In this document: piece after piece, positions 26,312 through 35,616 of the stretch
Position numbering within the stretch: position 1 is the stretch's first letter
How the letters are laid out: every line of letters starts with the position of its first letter
Assembly: GCF_900604315.1 (NCBI RefSeq)
Contig: NZ_LR026981.1
Coordinates: forward strand, 30,907 to 94,906
DNA from: [Erwinia] mediterraneensis
Lineage (GTDB): Bacteria; Pseudomonadota; Gammaproteobacteria; Enterobacterales; Enterobacteriaceae
DNA length: 64,000 nucleotides
Direction of reading: 5' to 3'
Notes under the pieces: model-generated
Told to the model about the DNA's origin: nothing
What the model saw: only the letters and a program-made list of their open reading frames with translations
Database searches by the model: none
Position numbers and translations under genes: made by a program

Positions 26312-26866
26312 TCAACAATGGAATACACCAACGTCATCACGAATGGTCTGTCGTAAGCGGGATAATCGCGAGCGGACAGTACCAACCGGAATCGCCATGA
26401 TTTCGGCAATGTCCTGATAACTTAAATCATCATCCAGCGCCATATTCAGCAACTGCTGCGATGATTCGGGTAGCGCGTTCATACTGACCAGCACCTTATG
26501 CAGTAAGTCGCGATACTCATTTTCCCGGGCAGGACAATCAGAACAGGATAAAGCGTCCAGAATGTCCTCATCCAGGGACTGGTGAAGATAACTATGCGTA
26601 CGGCTGCGGTAATAATTTCTCACCAGATTCATCGCAATACCAAAAATCCAGGTATCAGGACAGGATGCCCCGTAAAAACGGGCTTTATGTGTCAGTACTT
26701 CGACACAGGTGGACTGCAGCAAATCTTCTACATCAGACAGATTACTGACTCGCCGACGAATAAAATAATAAATCTTCTTTTTATTCTTCAGGAGCAACGC
26801 TTCCCAGTTAATTGATGGCAGCAGGGCGGAAGGCATCATGGTTTCTAATTCAGCAACAGCACTCAT
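26312..26866 (-). CDS. hrpL: ECF sigma factor HrpL
   Basis: A 184-residue extracytoplasmic-function sigma factor that directs RNA polymerase to hrp boxes. Region 2 is seen in 'YYFIRRRVSNLSDVEDLLQSTCVEVL', and region 4 in 'LSYQDIAEIMAIPVGTVRSRLSRLR'. I start at ATG 26866 with AGGAG 7 bases upstream; the longer frame to 26911 would run through the sigma-54 promoter and is rejected. It stands alone and is divergent from hrpJ. Confidence 0.93.
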   Translation of the reverse strand: MSAVAELETMMPSALLPSINWEALLLKNKKKIYYFIRRRVSNLSDVEDLLQSTCVEVLTHKARFYGASCPDTWIFGIAMNLVRNYYRSRTHSYLHQSLDEDILDALSCSDCPARENEYRDLLHKVLVSMNALPESSQQLLNMALDDDLSYQDIAEIMAIPVGTVRSRLSRLRQTIRDDVGVFHC

Positions 26867-26899
26867 CTTATATCTCCTCAGGTAGATGAGTTTCCGTTT

Positions 26900-26915
26900 A
26901 GCAAAGACCATGCCA
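26900..26915 (-). promoter_or_regulatory. Sigma-54 (-24/-12) promoter of hrpL
   Basis: On the minus strand TGGCATGGTCTTTGCT, with GG and GC exactly 10 bases apart, as in the consensus TGGCAC-N5-TTGC. The expected start of transcription is about 12 bases further, leaving a leader of some 20 bases before ATG 26866. HrpS is the obvious activator. Confidence 0.85.
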
Positions 26916-27045
26916 GCGAAGATTAATAGGTAATTTACTGATTTTATTTAATTAAAAACCATACCAGGAATTATCTGAGCATATTTCGGCAAAATTCGTT
27001 TCTGATGTGCTGCGATTTACGGCACAAACTTTTTTTTACTTTCCG

Positions 27046-27073
27046 GGAACCCGGTGGGACCGAAATATACCCA
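27046..27073 (+). promoter_or_regulatory. hrp box in front of hrpJ
   Basis: GGAACC, 15 bases, ATACCCA. Perfect -35 and a partial -10. It would drive the eleven-gene hrpJ-hrcU operon. Confidence 0.75.
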
Positions 27074-27104
27074 GAAAGACACCAGCCACCTGATAGAGGT
27101 TATG

Positions 27105-28250
27105 ATGAACGTCAGGCCACCCTCCCTTAATCACTGGATGAACAACGGCAACGTGCTCAGGCAGGAATCTCCTGTCTCCAGAACAGCACAGCCCGATCGG
27201 GTTCGCTCCGCGCAGGAGATCGCCACGGACGCGCAGGAAGAAGTGGGTACCCTGCATGAGAGTCGTAACGAAGCGCGCAGTAAATTCCGCAGCAGAACGC
27301 TGGAAAAATCCAAAGTTAATCAGCGGCAGGCGATTCAGCAGATTGCCCAGCTCCAGAATCTGTATCAGTTGCTGAACAGCTATCAGCCGCGCCAGCAGCG
27401 TGAAAAACTGAACCAGCTGAAGCAAACACTGCAAAAATCCTCCCCGCAGAAACAATACGATGCGGAAACGTTGCTCTCCGTGAGCGATGGCGATCCCGTT
27501 ATGGCCGACACACTGCTGCAATTGCTGATTGGCGAAAAGGAAAAGGCAGGTGCGCTGCCAGAAGATCCGCTGCTACAGCAGGCAGAGACGGCCCGGGCGT
27601 CACTCAATGAAACGTACGGAGAGCAGATCGTCGCTGGCCGCAACACCGCAGAAGTTATCGCCCGGTTCACTCAGGACCCGACGATGAAAAAAACGATGCG
27701 TCAGCTCTATTACGGCTCAGTGATCAATTATCAGTCTCCTGCTCATCTGTTTGATTCCATTATGGAAAAATTTGGCGGCGGCGCAGCGAATCAGGCGCTC
27801 CATACCCTGCAACGCGCCCTGGCTGAGGATATCGCGGCGCTGGCTCCTTCGATGTCACCGCCGGCACTGCGTCAGGTCATGCACGGCCTGAAGTTGCTCG
27901 GCAACATCAATTCCATTCTCGCCGGGAGTCAGCGTCTGATGACGGACGTTTCTCAACGTCAGCCGGTAACAACGCTCAGCAGCGACATGCTGGCACGTAA
28001 GATGGTGCATCTGGCACAAAACGGCGTTTATGCAAACGAGCTGACCCAGCTCGCAACCCTGGCGGTAGGCAACGGAACGCAGGCACAGTCATGGTTTCTG
28101 AATGCCTTGCTGCGTCTGATGAAAGAAACCCTGCCTCCGCCTCTCTGGCGCGATGAAAAAACGCAGCATGACGGCTTCAACATGTTACGAAGCCTGACCA
28201 CGCAGTACGCCTCCTGGGAAAAGAAACAAATAGCTATGCAGCATCGGTAA
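27105..28250 (+). CDS. hrpJ: T3SS gatekeeper HrpJ (SctW)
   Basis: A 381-residue member of the HrpJ/YopN/SepL family, which sits at the base of the export gate and orders secretion of harpins and translocators before effectors. It is mostly helical, with a charged N-terminal part ('SRNEARSKFRSRTLEKSKVNQRQ' split by description only) and the family's three-helical domains. I start at ATG 27105 (AGAGG 5 bases upstream; ATG 27102 is next to it). The open frame back to 27054 overlaps the hrp box and is rejected. First gene of the long plus-strand operon. Confidence 0.88.
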   Translation: MNVRPPSLNHWMNNGNVLRQESPVSRTAQPDRVRSAQEIATDAQEEVGTLHESRNEARSKFRSRTLEKSKVNQRQAIQQIAQLQNLYQLLNSYQPRQQREKLNQLKQTLQKSSPQKQYDAETLLSVSDGDPVMADTLLQLLIGEKEKAGALPEDPLLQQAETARASLNETYGEQIVAGRNTAEVIARFTQDPTMKKTMRQLYYGSVINYQSPAHLFDSIMEKFGGGAANQALHTLQRALAEDIAALAPSMSPPALRQVMHGLKLLGNINSILAGSQRLMTDVSQRQPVTTLSSDMLARKMVHLAQNGVYANELTQLATLAVGNGTQAQSWFLNALLRLMKETLPPPLWRDEKTQHDGFNMLRSLTTQYASWEKKQIAMQHR

Positions 28251-28265
28251 AGCGGAGAGATCATC

Positions 28266-30389
28266 GTGAGTAGCCTGATAAATAGCCTGAATCGCGTCGC
28301 AACCATGGCGGTTGAACGTGTCGAAATTGTCGGCGCGCTCTTTGCGCTGGCGCTGGTGTTTATGCTGATTATCCCGCTGCCATTGCCGCTGATCGATGCG
28401 CTGATCGCCATTAATATCAGTGCGTCATGTCTGTTAATCGTGCTGGCCATGTATCTGCCTAACCCGCTGGCGTTCTCTCCCTTTCCCGCCGTATTGCTGC
28501 TCACTACCATGTTCCGCCTGGCGCTGTCGATTTCTACCACGCGCCAGATCCTGCTGGAGCAGGACGCAGGTCATATCGTGGCCGCCTTCGGGGAATTTGT
28601 CGTCGGGGGCAACCTGGCGGTCGGCTTCATCATTTTTATGATCCTGACGCTGGTGAACTTTCTGGTGATCACCAAAGGCTCCGAGCGCGTAGCGGAAGTG
28701 GCCGCACGTTTTACGCTGGATGCGATGCCCGGCAAGCAGATGTCCATCGACAGTGATCTGCGTGCCGGTCTGATTGACAGCGAACAGGCGCGTCTGCGGC
28801 GCGTGGATCTCGGTAAGGAGAGTCAGCTTTTCGGTGCCATGGACGGCGCGATGAAGTTCGTTAAAGGTGACGCTATTGCGTCGCTGATTATCCTGTTTAT
28901 TAACCTGATTGGCGGCATCTCGATCGGCATTTTGCAGAAGGAAATGACCGGCGGCGAGGCGCTGCACGTCTACAGTATTCTGACGGTGGGTGACGGACTG
29001 ATTGCCCAGATCCCTGCCCTGCTCATCTCACTGACCGCCGGGATGATGATCACCCGCGTGTCGTCTGGTGATGATGACCCGGGTAAAAACAACATAGGTC
29101 GTGAGATCACCACTCAAATCGCCAGCCAGCCGAAAGCCTGGATTATGTCCGCTGTGGGCATGTTCTGTTTTGGTCTGCTGCCCGGCATGCCAACGCTGAT
29201 CTTTTTTATTCTGGGGCTTATCACCATCGCCTGCGGCAGCTGGCAAATCTGGTCTGCCCGGCGACAGCAGGAAGCCGCCCCCACAGCCGGCGTGGAAATT
29301 CCTCCCGAGGAAAACGGCCTTGAAGATATTCGTGCGTTTGACGCAACCCGTGAATATCTGTTGAGTTTTCCCGCCGGCCGACAGAACGATCCGGCAATTG
29401 TGACCTTGTTACAGGAAATTCGCAAAGTGCGTAACCGCATTGTTGATCGCTACGGCTTTACGCTGCCGCGCTTCGAGATTGAGTACAACCCGGAGCTGGC
29501 AGAGGATGAGTTTCGCTTTAACGTCTATGAAATCCCCCGGCTGGTAGCGACTATCAGCCCGAAAATGGTGGTAGACAATCACTGGGGCACGCAACTGGCA
29601 GGCGATGAAACGGTGGCACAGGGACAGGTTCAGCGTCAGGAACAGCACTGGATATGGCTGGACGCTTCTCATCCCTTACTCCAGCAGCCGGATGTGATGG
29701 CCTGGACCAGCGATCAGCTGCTGCTGGCCCGCCTGGAACACACGCTGTTTTCCAGCAGTGCAGAATTCCTCGGCCTGAAAGAGGCGACGGTGATCCTGCG
29801 CTGGCTCGAAAATGATCAGCCCGAACTGGCGCAGGAATTTCAGCGTCAGTTCCCTGTTACCCGTCTGACCGCAGTATTGCGCCGGCTGGTTGCTGAGCGC
29901 ATACCGCTACGCTCACTGCGTAAGATCACTGAGTCGCTCATTGCTCACGGCCAGCATGAGCGTGATATCAATATTCTTATCGATCAGGTACGTATTGATA
30001 TGAAAGAGCATATTTGCCGTGAACATGTCAGCGAACAGGGTCTGATGGTATGGCTGCTCACACCGGAAGTTGAAGAAATACTGCGCGACAGCCTGCGTCA
30101 GACGCAAAGTGAAACCTTTTTCGCTCTCGATCCCGATCAGCAGACCCTGCTGCTGGAAAAACTGCGCGCCATCTGGCCACCTTTTGCCCGCAATGCCGGT
30201 GTGATGTTAACCGCCCAGGATTTACGCAGTCCGCTGCGCCAGTTGATCGAACAGGAGTTCAATCATGTGCCGGTAATCTCCTTTGCTGAACTGCAATTCA
30301 ACCTGCCCGTTAACATCATGGGATATATCGATCTTAACCCTGCGAATGACGATGAGGCTTATGCCGCCGAAGGAGCCATGCATGCATGA
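28266..30389 (+). CDS. hrcV: T3SS export gate HrcV (SctV)
   Basis: A 707-residue export-apparatus protein of the FlhA/InvA (FHIPEP) family. Residues 1-330 contain about eight membrane helices with the conserved 'NLAVGFIIFMILTLVNF' and 'RFTLDAMPGKQMSID' blocks; the rest is the cytoplasmic nonamer-forming domain that receives chaperone-effector complexes. Starts at GTG 28266 with GGAGAG upstream. Its end overlaps hrpQ. Confidence 0.97.
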   Translation: MSSLINSLNRVATMAVERVEIVGALFALALVFMLIIPLPLPLIDALIAINISASCLLIVLAMYLPNPLAFSPFPAVLLLTTMFRLALSISTTRQILLEQDAGHIVAAFGEFVVGGNLAVGFIIFMILTLVNFLVITKGSERVAEVAARFTLDAMPGKQMSIDSDLRAGLIDSEQARLRRVDLGKESQLFGAMDGAMKFVKGDAIASLIILFINLIGGISIGILQKEMTGGEALHVYSILTVGDGLIAQIPALLISLTAGMMITRVSSGDDDPGKNNIGREITTQIASQPKAWIMSAVGMFCFGLLPGMPTLIFFILGLITIACGSWQIWSARRQQEAAPTAGVEIPPEENGLEDIRAFDATREYLLSFPAGRQNDPAIVTLLQEIRKVRNRIVDRYGFTLPRFEIEYNPELAEDEFRFNVYEIPRLVATISPKMVVDNHWGTQLAGDETVAQGQVQRQEQHWIWLDASHPLLQQPDVMAWTSDQLLLARLEHTLFSSSAEFLGLKEATVILRWLENDQPELAQEFQRQFPVTRLTAVLRRLVAERIPLRSLRKITESLIAHGQHERDINILIDQVRIDMKEHICREHVSEQGLMVWLLTPEVEEILRDSLRQTQSETFFALDPDQQTLLLEKLRAIWPPFARNAGVMLTAQDLRSPLRQLIEQEFNHVPVISFAELQFNLPVNIMGYIDLNPANDDEAYAAEGAMHA

Positions 30390-31296
30390 GTTAAGAGTGC
30401 TGACGGGTCAGCAAAAAGGCGCGGCTCTACCGTTAATTGGACAACAATGGGTCATTGGCAGCGTTGAGCTGTGCGATCTGCTACTCGATGATAAGGACAT
30501 CGCGCCCTGTCATGCGGAATTACGCTTCCAGCATGACAAGTGGCAACTGTTACCCGCCGAAGGAAAAATCACCGGGCACGAGCTGGCAGAGATCGTGGAG
30601 ATTACGCCCGATACCCCGTTCCGGCTGGCAGAGGTGGTGCTGATGATTCAGGCTGCGGATATGCCCTGGCCCGCCAGCTCGCCTGTGCCTCCCCTTGCTG
30701 TGGAAGCAGAGGAAAAGGATGAAACGTCTGTCGCGCCCACGCCGACTCCCTTGCCTGATGGCAAAGCGTCTCACCATCTTTTCCCCCGCTGGGCACGTAT
30801 TGCTGCCGTGTCGATGATGTTGCTGCTGATGATCACTGTGACCAGCTGGATCTTACAACCGGGTTATGCCCGCCCGGAGAGCAACAGCGAACCGGTAAAA
30901 CCCCGCCTGACAGACAGCACCCTGCTCTCTGAACGCCTCAGCCATTTATTGCGGGAGCGCGATCTGCAGCGCGACGTGGCCCTGGTACGCCATCAGGATG
31001 AGGTCATCCTTGAAGGACGTCTCGATGAGCAACAGCGCCAGCAGCTTGAACGTCTGCTGAAAACGCTGCACCAGGACTACGATATCGGGGTTTCGCTGCA
31101 TAATAACACGGTTGAAGATAAAGTCAGGTTGCCCTTCCGCATTGTGCAAATTACCGCAGGCCCGCGGGCCAATATTGTCACCGAAAACGGACGGCGCCTG
31201 TTTATCGGTGATGAAGAAGACGGCTTACGCCTGGTAGCCATTACCCCCAGCCAGGTGCAGTTTGCCGGACGCAGCAATGTCACGGTGAAATGGTAA
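30382..31296 (+). CDS. hrpQ: T3SS inner-membrane ring protein HrpQ (SctD)
   Basis: A 304-residue bitopic protein of the YscD/PrgH type. The N-terminal cytoplasmic part (about 1-95) is FHA-like ('GSVELCDLLLDDKDIAPCHAEL' pattern), then a Pro-rich linker, one membrane helix at about 138-156, and a periplasmic part. ATG 30382 ('MHELRV') has AGGAG upstream and overlaps the hrcV stop by 8 bases. Confidence 0.9.
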   Translation: MHELRVLTGQQKGAALPLIGQQWVIGSVELCDLLLDDKDIAPCHAELRFQHDKWQLLPAEGKITGHELAEIVEITPDTPFRLAEVVLMIQAADMPWPASSPVPPLAVEAEEKDETSVAPTPTPLPDGKASHHLFPRWARIAAVSMMLLLMITVTSWILQPGYARPESNSEPVKPRLTDSTLLSERLSHLLRERDLQRDVALVRHQDEVILEGRLDEQQRQQLERLLKTLHQDYDIGVSLHNNTVEDKVRLPFRIVQITAGPRANIVTENGRRLFIGDEEDGLRLVAITPSQVQFAGRSNVTVKW

Positions 31297-32645
31297 TGAC
31301 GATGTTCACTCCTGCTCAGTGGCGTACCCGACGTCTGCAAGCCTTTGAACGCTTAAATGCACTGGAAATGCGTGGCCGTATTACCGGCATCAGCGGCATC
31401 CTGCTGGAGAGTCAGTTGCCGGGAGCACGTATGGGTGATTTGTGCCGTATTTATCGCAACGCGAACAGCAGCATCCTGGCAGAGGTGGTGGGTTTTAATC
31501 CCAGCAATGTGCTGTTGTCGGCGCTGGGATCGCTGGACGGCATCGCCCAGGGGGCGCTGGTAGAACCGCTTTATGTGCCACATCGCATTCGTGTAACAGA
31601 TGCGCTGCCCGGCAGTGTGCTGGATGGCTTTGGTCGCGCTATCGATGAGGAGAGCCTGAGCGCGTTGGCAGAAGCCGATCAGGGATTTAGCGGAGAAAAT
31701 GTCCTGAACGAAGCCCCTCGTCCGACGGATCGTCCGCGCATCGACAGTCCGTTGCCTACCGGGATCAGAGCGATTGATGGGCTGATCACCTTGTGCCAGG
31801 GTCAGCGCGTAGGGCTGTTTGCCGGGGCCGGATGCGGAAAAACTACCTTACTGGCGGAACTGGCGCGTAATACCCCCTGTGATGTGATCGTGTTTGGCCT
31901 GATTGGCGAGCGTGGCCGTGAATTGCGGGAATTCCTTGACCATGAACTGGTGGGTGAGCTGCGGCAGCGTACGGTGATGGTATGTGCCACCTCAGACAGA
32001 ACCAGTATGGAGCGTGCCCGTGCAGCCTTTACCGCCACCGCCATCGCAGAAGCATTCCGCAATAAGGGAAAGTCCGTACTGCTCATTATCGACTCCCTGA
32101 CACGCTTTGCCCGTGCCCAGCGCGAAATCGGCCTGGCGCTGGGGGAGCCACCGGGGCGCGGGGGTTTGCCCCCTTCCGTCTATACGCTGCTTCCCGGCCT
32201 GCTGGAGCGAGCAGGCAAAACCAATCAGGGATCCATAACAGCGCTCTATTCTGTGCTTATCGAAGCCGACTCCATGAACGATCCTGTTGCTGATGAAGTC
32301 CGCTCCCTGATAGACGGGCATATCGTCCTGTCACGCAAACTGGCGGAGCAGGGTCACTATCCGGCTATCGATGTTCTCGCCAGCCTGAGCCGAACCATGA
32401 GCAACGTGACCACCGCGGAGCATCAGCAGGATGCCCGCCGTGTCCGCCAGCTGATGTCCGCATGGCAACAGGTAGAGATGTTGATCCGCCTTGGTGAATA
32501 TGAGCCCGGGAACGATGCATTGACCGATGCCGCGGTCAATGTCAGAGACAAGATCAACGCGTTTTTGCGTCAGGGGAATCATGCGCCCGAACAGTTTGCA
32601 TCGACACTGAAATCACTGGCAGAGGTGAGCCGTCATGCACCGTAA
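31290..32645 (+). CDS. hrcN: T3SS ATPase HrcN (SctN)
   Basis: A 451-residue hexameric ATPase related to FliI and F1-beta. Walker A 'GAGCGKTT' (179-186), Walker B in 'VLLIIDSLTRFARAQREIGLA', and 'GEPPGRGGLPPSVYTLLP' are all present. It unfolds and detaches effectors from chaperones. The start is uncertain among ATGs at 31290, 31296 and 31302; the second overlaps the hrpQ stop (TAATG). Confidence 0.97.
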   Translation: MVMTMFTPAQWRTRRLQAFERLNALEMRGRITGISGILLESQLPGARMGDLCRIYRNANSSILAEVVGFNPSNVLLSALGSLDGIAQGALVEPLYVPHRIRVTDALPGSVLDGFGRAIDEESLSALAEADQGFSGENVLNEAPRPTDRPRIDSPLPTGIRAIDGLITLCQGQRVGLFAGAGCGKTTLLAELARNTPCDVIVFGLIGERGRELREFLDHELVGELRQRTVMVCATSDRTSMERARAAFTATAIAEAFRNKGKSVLLIIDSLTRFARAQREIGLALGEPPGRGGLPPSVYTLLPGLLERAGKTNQGSITALYSVLIEADSMNDPVADEVRSLIDGHIVLSRKLAEQGHYPAIDVLASLSRTMSNVTTAEHQQDARRVRQLMSAWQQVEMLIRLGEYEPGNDALTDAAVNVRDKINAFLRQGNHAPEQFASTLKSLAEVSRHAP

Positions 32646-33105
32646 GTTTCGCCCGGTTGACGACAGCATGCCCGCCGCGCCGCAGCCGCTACTGGCGATC
32701 ACGGCCACGTTGCTTCCGTTGCGTCAGCGCCGCCTGGGGCGTCTGGAACGCGCACAGCAACGCCTGGTGCGGACGCTTAAGCAACATCAGCAGCGTATCG
32801 AGCAGCAGCAGGTCCGGCTGACGCAGGCGCAGGATGCCCATCGCGCAAGCTATGAGGCTCTGCACAATCTGGCGCAAACCTCTGTAAAAGATCTTCGTTC
32901 CTGTCTTCATCAGGAGCGTCAGGATGCTCAGGCCATCCTGATGCAACAACAGCGACTGAACCAGTTACTGGATGAAAAAACGCAGTTACAACGACAGCTC
33001 GATGCCGCCGCTCATCAGCTGATGCTCCAGCAGAAAGCACTGGAAAAACTGCACGAGATGAAAAAGGTGGCAGAAGGAGAAGAAAATGAAAGTGCCCGTG
33101 CATAA
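32635..33105 (+). CDS. hrpO: T3SS central-stalk protein HrpO (SctO)
   Basis: A 156-residue coiled-coil protein of the YscO/FliJ type, with long Gln/Arg/Leu heptads over most of its length ('RLGRLERAQQRLVRTLKQHQ' and onward). It couples the ATPase to the export gate. It overlaps hrcN and hrpP at its two ends. Confidence 0.85.
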   Translation: MHRKFRPVDDSMPAAPQPLLAITATLLPLRQRRLGRLERAQQRLVRTLKQHQQRIEQQQVRLTQAQDAHRASYEALHNLAQTSVKDLRSCLHQERQDAQAILMQQQRLNQLLDEKTQLQRQLDAAAHQLMLQQKALEKLHEMKKVAEGEENESARA

Positions 33106-33652
33106 GAACCCAGCTCCAAATGCTCCCCCTGCTGCACCCGTGCGTTCACGCAGCGAAACCGTTACTGCACCGACATCGGGCTCCCTCAGCCTGTTTACTG
33201 CCGCCAGACAGACACAAAACAGAGAGGCTAACCAGAATGACAGCGCCCTGTTTGAGACGTTGCTGGGGCAATCGCCAGGGACAGAAAACGGGGCCATCCT
33301 TACACCGGTGCCGTTATTGCTCGCCAGCCAACTGCCCGATCTCCAGGAACCGGTAGCAGAGCCGCAGGGAGTGACGACACCGCCGGTATGGCATGCTGCG
33401 GAGCCTCAACTGGCCCAGTCGGTAATGGACGCAGGTCCCCTGCCTGCCGCCATGACGTTGTTGCTGCCACAGCTCGGGCCGGTAGAGGCTACCCTGGATG
33501 CCCTGACCGGTGGCGGCTGGGATATTGCTCTCGCCTTTACGCCGCAGGCCTGGCCGCTGGTGAAAGGTACGCAGTGGCTCTGCGGGCGTTCGCTGGAGCA
33601 GCGTCTGGGCAAACCCGTGTTACTACGCTTTATGCAACAGGCACTGGCATGA
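33086..33652 (+). CDS. hrpP: T3SS substrate-switch protein HrpP (SctP)
   Basis: A 188-residue protein with a disordered, Pro/Thr/Ser-rich first half and a compact C-terminal domain ('GGWDIALAFTPQAWPLVKGTQWLCGRSLEQRLGKPVLL'; described, not a catalytic motif) typical of the YscP/FliK-type specificity switch. It should measure pilus assembly and turn secretion to later substrates. It overlaps hrpO by 20 bases and hrcQ by 4 (ATGA). Confidence 0.82.
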   Translation: MKVPVHKNPAPNAPPAAPVRSRSETVTAPTSGSLSLFTAARQTQNREANQNDSALFETLLGQSPGTENGAILTPVPLLLASQLPDLQEPVAEPQGVTTPPVWHAAEPQLAQSVMDAGPLPAAMTLLLPQLGPVEATLDALTGGGWDIALAFTPQAWPLVKGTQWLCGRSLEQRLGKPVLLRFMQQALA

Positions 33653-34680
33653 GAAGACCTTTACGGCTGCCGCAGCGTGCCCGGCAATCTGTTGCGCTGC
33701 AAAACCAGTTCAGCACGGGGCGACAGCTGTTCTTTCAGCACGGTGAACGCTGTGGTGTCATCACTCTCCTTCCTGCCCGGGGCAGGTACGATCTCCGCTG
33801 GCCAGGCTTTCAGTGCGCAGGAGGCAGCTTTGCGCTGCAAACACCTAACCCGCTACTGCATCTGCTGGCAGAGTGCCCTCCCCTGCATCAGCCAGACGTT
33901 CAGCTGCCCGACTGGTACTGGCGTTTACTCAATCAGCAGCTTCCCCCGACGCTGCAAACCTGCTGGGGACCACTCAGCGCTGCAACCCAGCCGCTCCCGG
34001 AAGAGCAGACGGTGCTGTTTGTTTGCCGGGTGTCGCTGGAAGAAGAGCAACACAGCAGCCTGCTGGCTCTGACGCCTGCTGTACTGCAGCACTGGTTTGC
34101 GCAGGCTGACTGGCAACCGGTTCTGCAACCGCTGCCGGCTGAGCTGCCGCTGACTGTCCCGCTGCGCGTGGCGGATATCATCCTGACGCCAGCCCGGCTC
34201 GCTGCCCTGCAGCCCGGTGATCTGCTGTTACCTCCATCCAGCGATTTCCAGCCTTGTGGCACGGGTGCGCTGCGCCTGGGCTCACTGCTGATACAGGGGC
34301 GGTTACAGCCGGATAGCGCGCCCACAACTTTTGTCCTTTCCGATTACAAGGAGTCCCCTATGTCCTATTCTCAGCCTCCCTTATCTGACGGGGAGTTCAA
34401 CAGCAGCGCGCACGGTAACTCCGCTTCAGGCAGCGCCTTCCAGGATTTGCCGCTGGAGATGTCCATTCGCTGCGGTTCGTTGCGTCTGACCCTGGGAGAA
34501 CTGCGTCAGCTGGCGCCAGGCTGTACCCTGACTGTAGAACATGTCATTCCGGGTGAGGCACTGCTGTGTCACGGTAATTTCCCGGTCGCAAAAGGTGAAC
34601 TGGTCGATGTGGAAGGGCGGCTGGGCTTTGAAGTGGTCACGCTGTTAAGCCATGCGCCTTTAGTTGTGGAAGAAGAGTAA
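33649..34680 (+). CDS. hrcQ: T3SS sorting-platform C-ring protein HrcQ (SctQ)
   Basis: A 343-residue protein of the YscQ/SpaO/FliN family, kept in one piece as in Erwinia, whereas P. syringae has separate hrcQA and hrcQB. The C-terminal SpoA domain ('[23 protein letters not shown]') begins near residue 270. Start ATG 33649 overlaps the hrpP stop; an open frame continues upstream to 33388 but lies within hrpP. An internal start at 34360 probably gives a short form. Confidence 0.93.
   Translation: MRRPLRLPQRARQSVALQNQFSTGRQLFFQHGERCGVITLLPARGRYDLRWPGFQCAGGSFALQTPNPLLHLLAECPPLHQPDVQLPDWYWRLLNQQLPPTLQTCWGPLSAATQPLPEEQTVLFVCRVSLEEEQHSSLLALTPAVLQHWFAQADWQPVLQPLPAELPLTVPLRVADIILTPARLAALQPGDLLLPPSSDFQPCGTGALRLGSLLIQGRLQPDSAPTTFVLSDYKESPMSYSQPPLSDGEFNSSAHGNSASGSAFQDLPLEMSIRCGSLRLTLGELRQLAPGCTLTVEHVIPGEALLCHGNFPVAKGELVDVEGRLGFEVVTLLSHAPLVVEEE
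34360..34680 (+). CDS. Probable internally initiated short form of HrcQ (HrcQB/SpaO-S-like)
   Basis: Inside hrcQ and in frame, AAGGAG (34348-34353) stands 6 bases before ATG 34360. Translation from there gives a 106-residue protein holding only the C-terminal SpoA domain. Short forms made this way are established for SpaO and YscQ, and P. syringae HrcQB is the equivalent separate gene. The preceding Ser/Tyr/Pro-rich stretch looks like an interdomain linker. Expression itself is inferred. Confidence 0.6.
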   Translation: MSYSQPPLSDGEFNSSAHGNSASGSAFQDLPLEMSIRCGSLRLTLGELRQLAPGCTLTVEHVIPGEALLCHGNFPVAKGELVDVEGRLGFEVVTLLSHAPLVVEEE

Positions 34681-35345
34681 TGATGGGTGAAATCGGTACG
34701 CTTAATCCTCTGACGCTGGCCCTGTTTATTGGTGCCATGTCACTGCTGCCGCTGGCATTTATGATTACCACCAGCTTTCTCAAGATCGCCATGGTGCTGA
34801 CCCTGACGCGCAATGCGCTGGGTGTGCAACAGGTACCGCCCAATATGGCCCTGTATGCAATTGCGCTGGCTGCCACGCTGTTCATCATGGCCCCGGTATT
34901 CAGTGGCGTTTACTCCCGCGTTCAGGAACGCCCCATCGAAACAGAGAGTGCGGAGAAGCTCGGCAGTAGTCTGAGTTTTGTTCTGCAGCCCATTACCGGC
35001 TTTCTGCAGAAGAATACCAATCCGGATATTGAAACGCATCTGCATGAAAACAGCCTGCGCATGTGGCCGAAAAAAATGGCAGAAGAGGCCATTGCCGATC
35101 GGGATAACTGGTTATTGCTGATCCCGGCCTTTGTTCTGTCGGAGCTGGAAGCCGGATTTAAAATCGGCTTTCTGATTTTCATTCCTTTTATCGTCGTCGA
35201 TTTGATTGTCTCTAACGTCCTGCTGGCGCTGGGGATGCAGATGGTCTCGCCGATGACCATCTCGCTGCCGTTAAAGATCCTGCTGTTTGTGCTGGCCGAT
35301 GGCTGGGTGCGTTTGCTTGATGGGCTGTTTTACAGCTATGCCTGA
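34680..35345 (+). CDS. hrcR: T3SS export apparatus HrcR (SctR)
   Basis: A 221-residue FliP/SpaP-family membrane protein, part of the export pore. Typical blocks are '[25 protein letters not shown]' and '[21 protein letters not shown]'. Start ATG 34680 or 34683 overlaps or abuts the hrcQ stop. Confidence 0.96.
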   Translation: MMGEIGTLNPLTLALFIGAMSLLPLAFMITTSFLKIAMVLTLTRNALGVQQVPPNMALYAIALAATLFIMAPVFSGVYSRVQERPIETESAEKLGSSLSFVLQPITGFLQKNTNPDIETHLHENSLRMWPKKMAEEAIADRDNWLLLIPAFVLSELEAGFKIGFLIFIPFIVVDLIVSNVLLALGMQMVSPMTISLPLKILLFVLADGWVRLLDGLFYSYA

Positions 35346-35356
35346 CCGGAGGAAAG

Positions 35357-35614
35357 ATGGAAATTATCCATTTGTTTAAACAGGGCATGTTGTTAGTCGT
35401 GATGCTCTCTGCGCCGCCTCTGCTGACGGCCGTGCTGGTGGGAATTATTGTCTCGCTGATTCAGGCCGTCATGCAGTTGCAGGATCAAACGCTGCCTTTC
35501 GCCATTAAGCTGATTGCGGTAGGCAGCGCACTGGCAATAAGCGGACGCTGGATTGGTGTCGAGCTGCTGGCGCTGGTCAATTCCGCCTTTACCATGATCG
35601 CCAGCCAGGGATAA
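35357..35614 (+). CDS. hrcS: T3SS export apparatus HrcS (SctS)
   Basis: An 85-residue FliQ-family protein with two membrane helices and the conserved 'LLTAVLVGIIVSLIQAVMQLQDQTL' block, where the pore helices pack. It is 11 bases after hrcR and 2 before hrcT. Confidence 0.95.
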   Translation: MEIIHLFKQGMLLVVMLSAPPLLTAVLVGIIVSLIQAVMQLQDQTLPFAIKLIAVGSALAISGRWIGVELLALVNSAFTMIASQG

Positions 35615-35616
35615 AC

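Noticed and set aside
26867..26911. N-terminal extension of HrpL
   Set aside because: Would translate the sigma-54 promoter; the ATG at 26866 has the only good ribosome site.
33388..33648. N-terminal extension of HrcQ
   Set aside because: Overlaps hrpP entirely; ATGA overlap at 33649 is the natural start.
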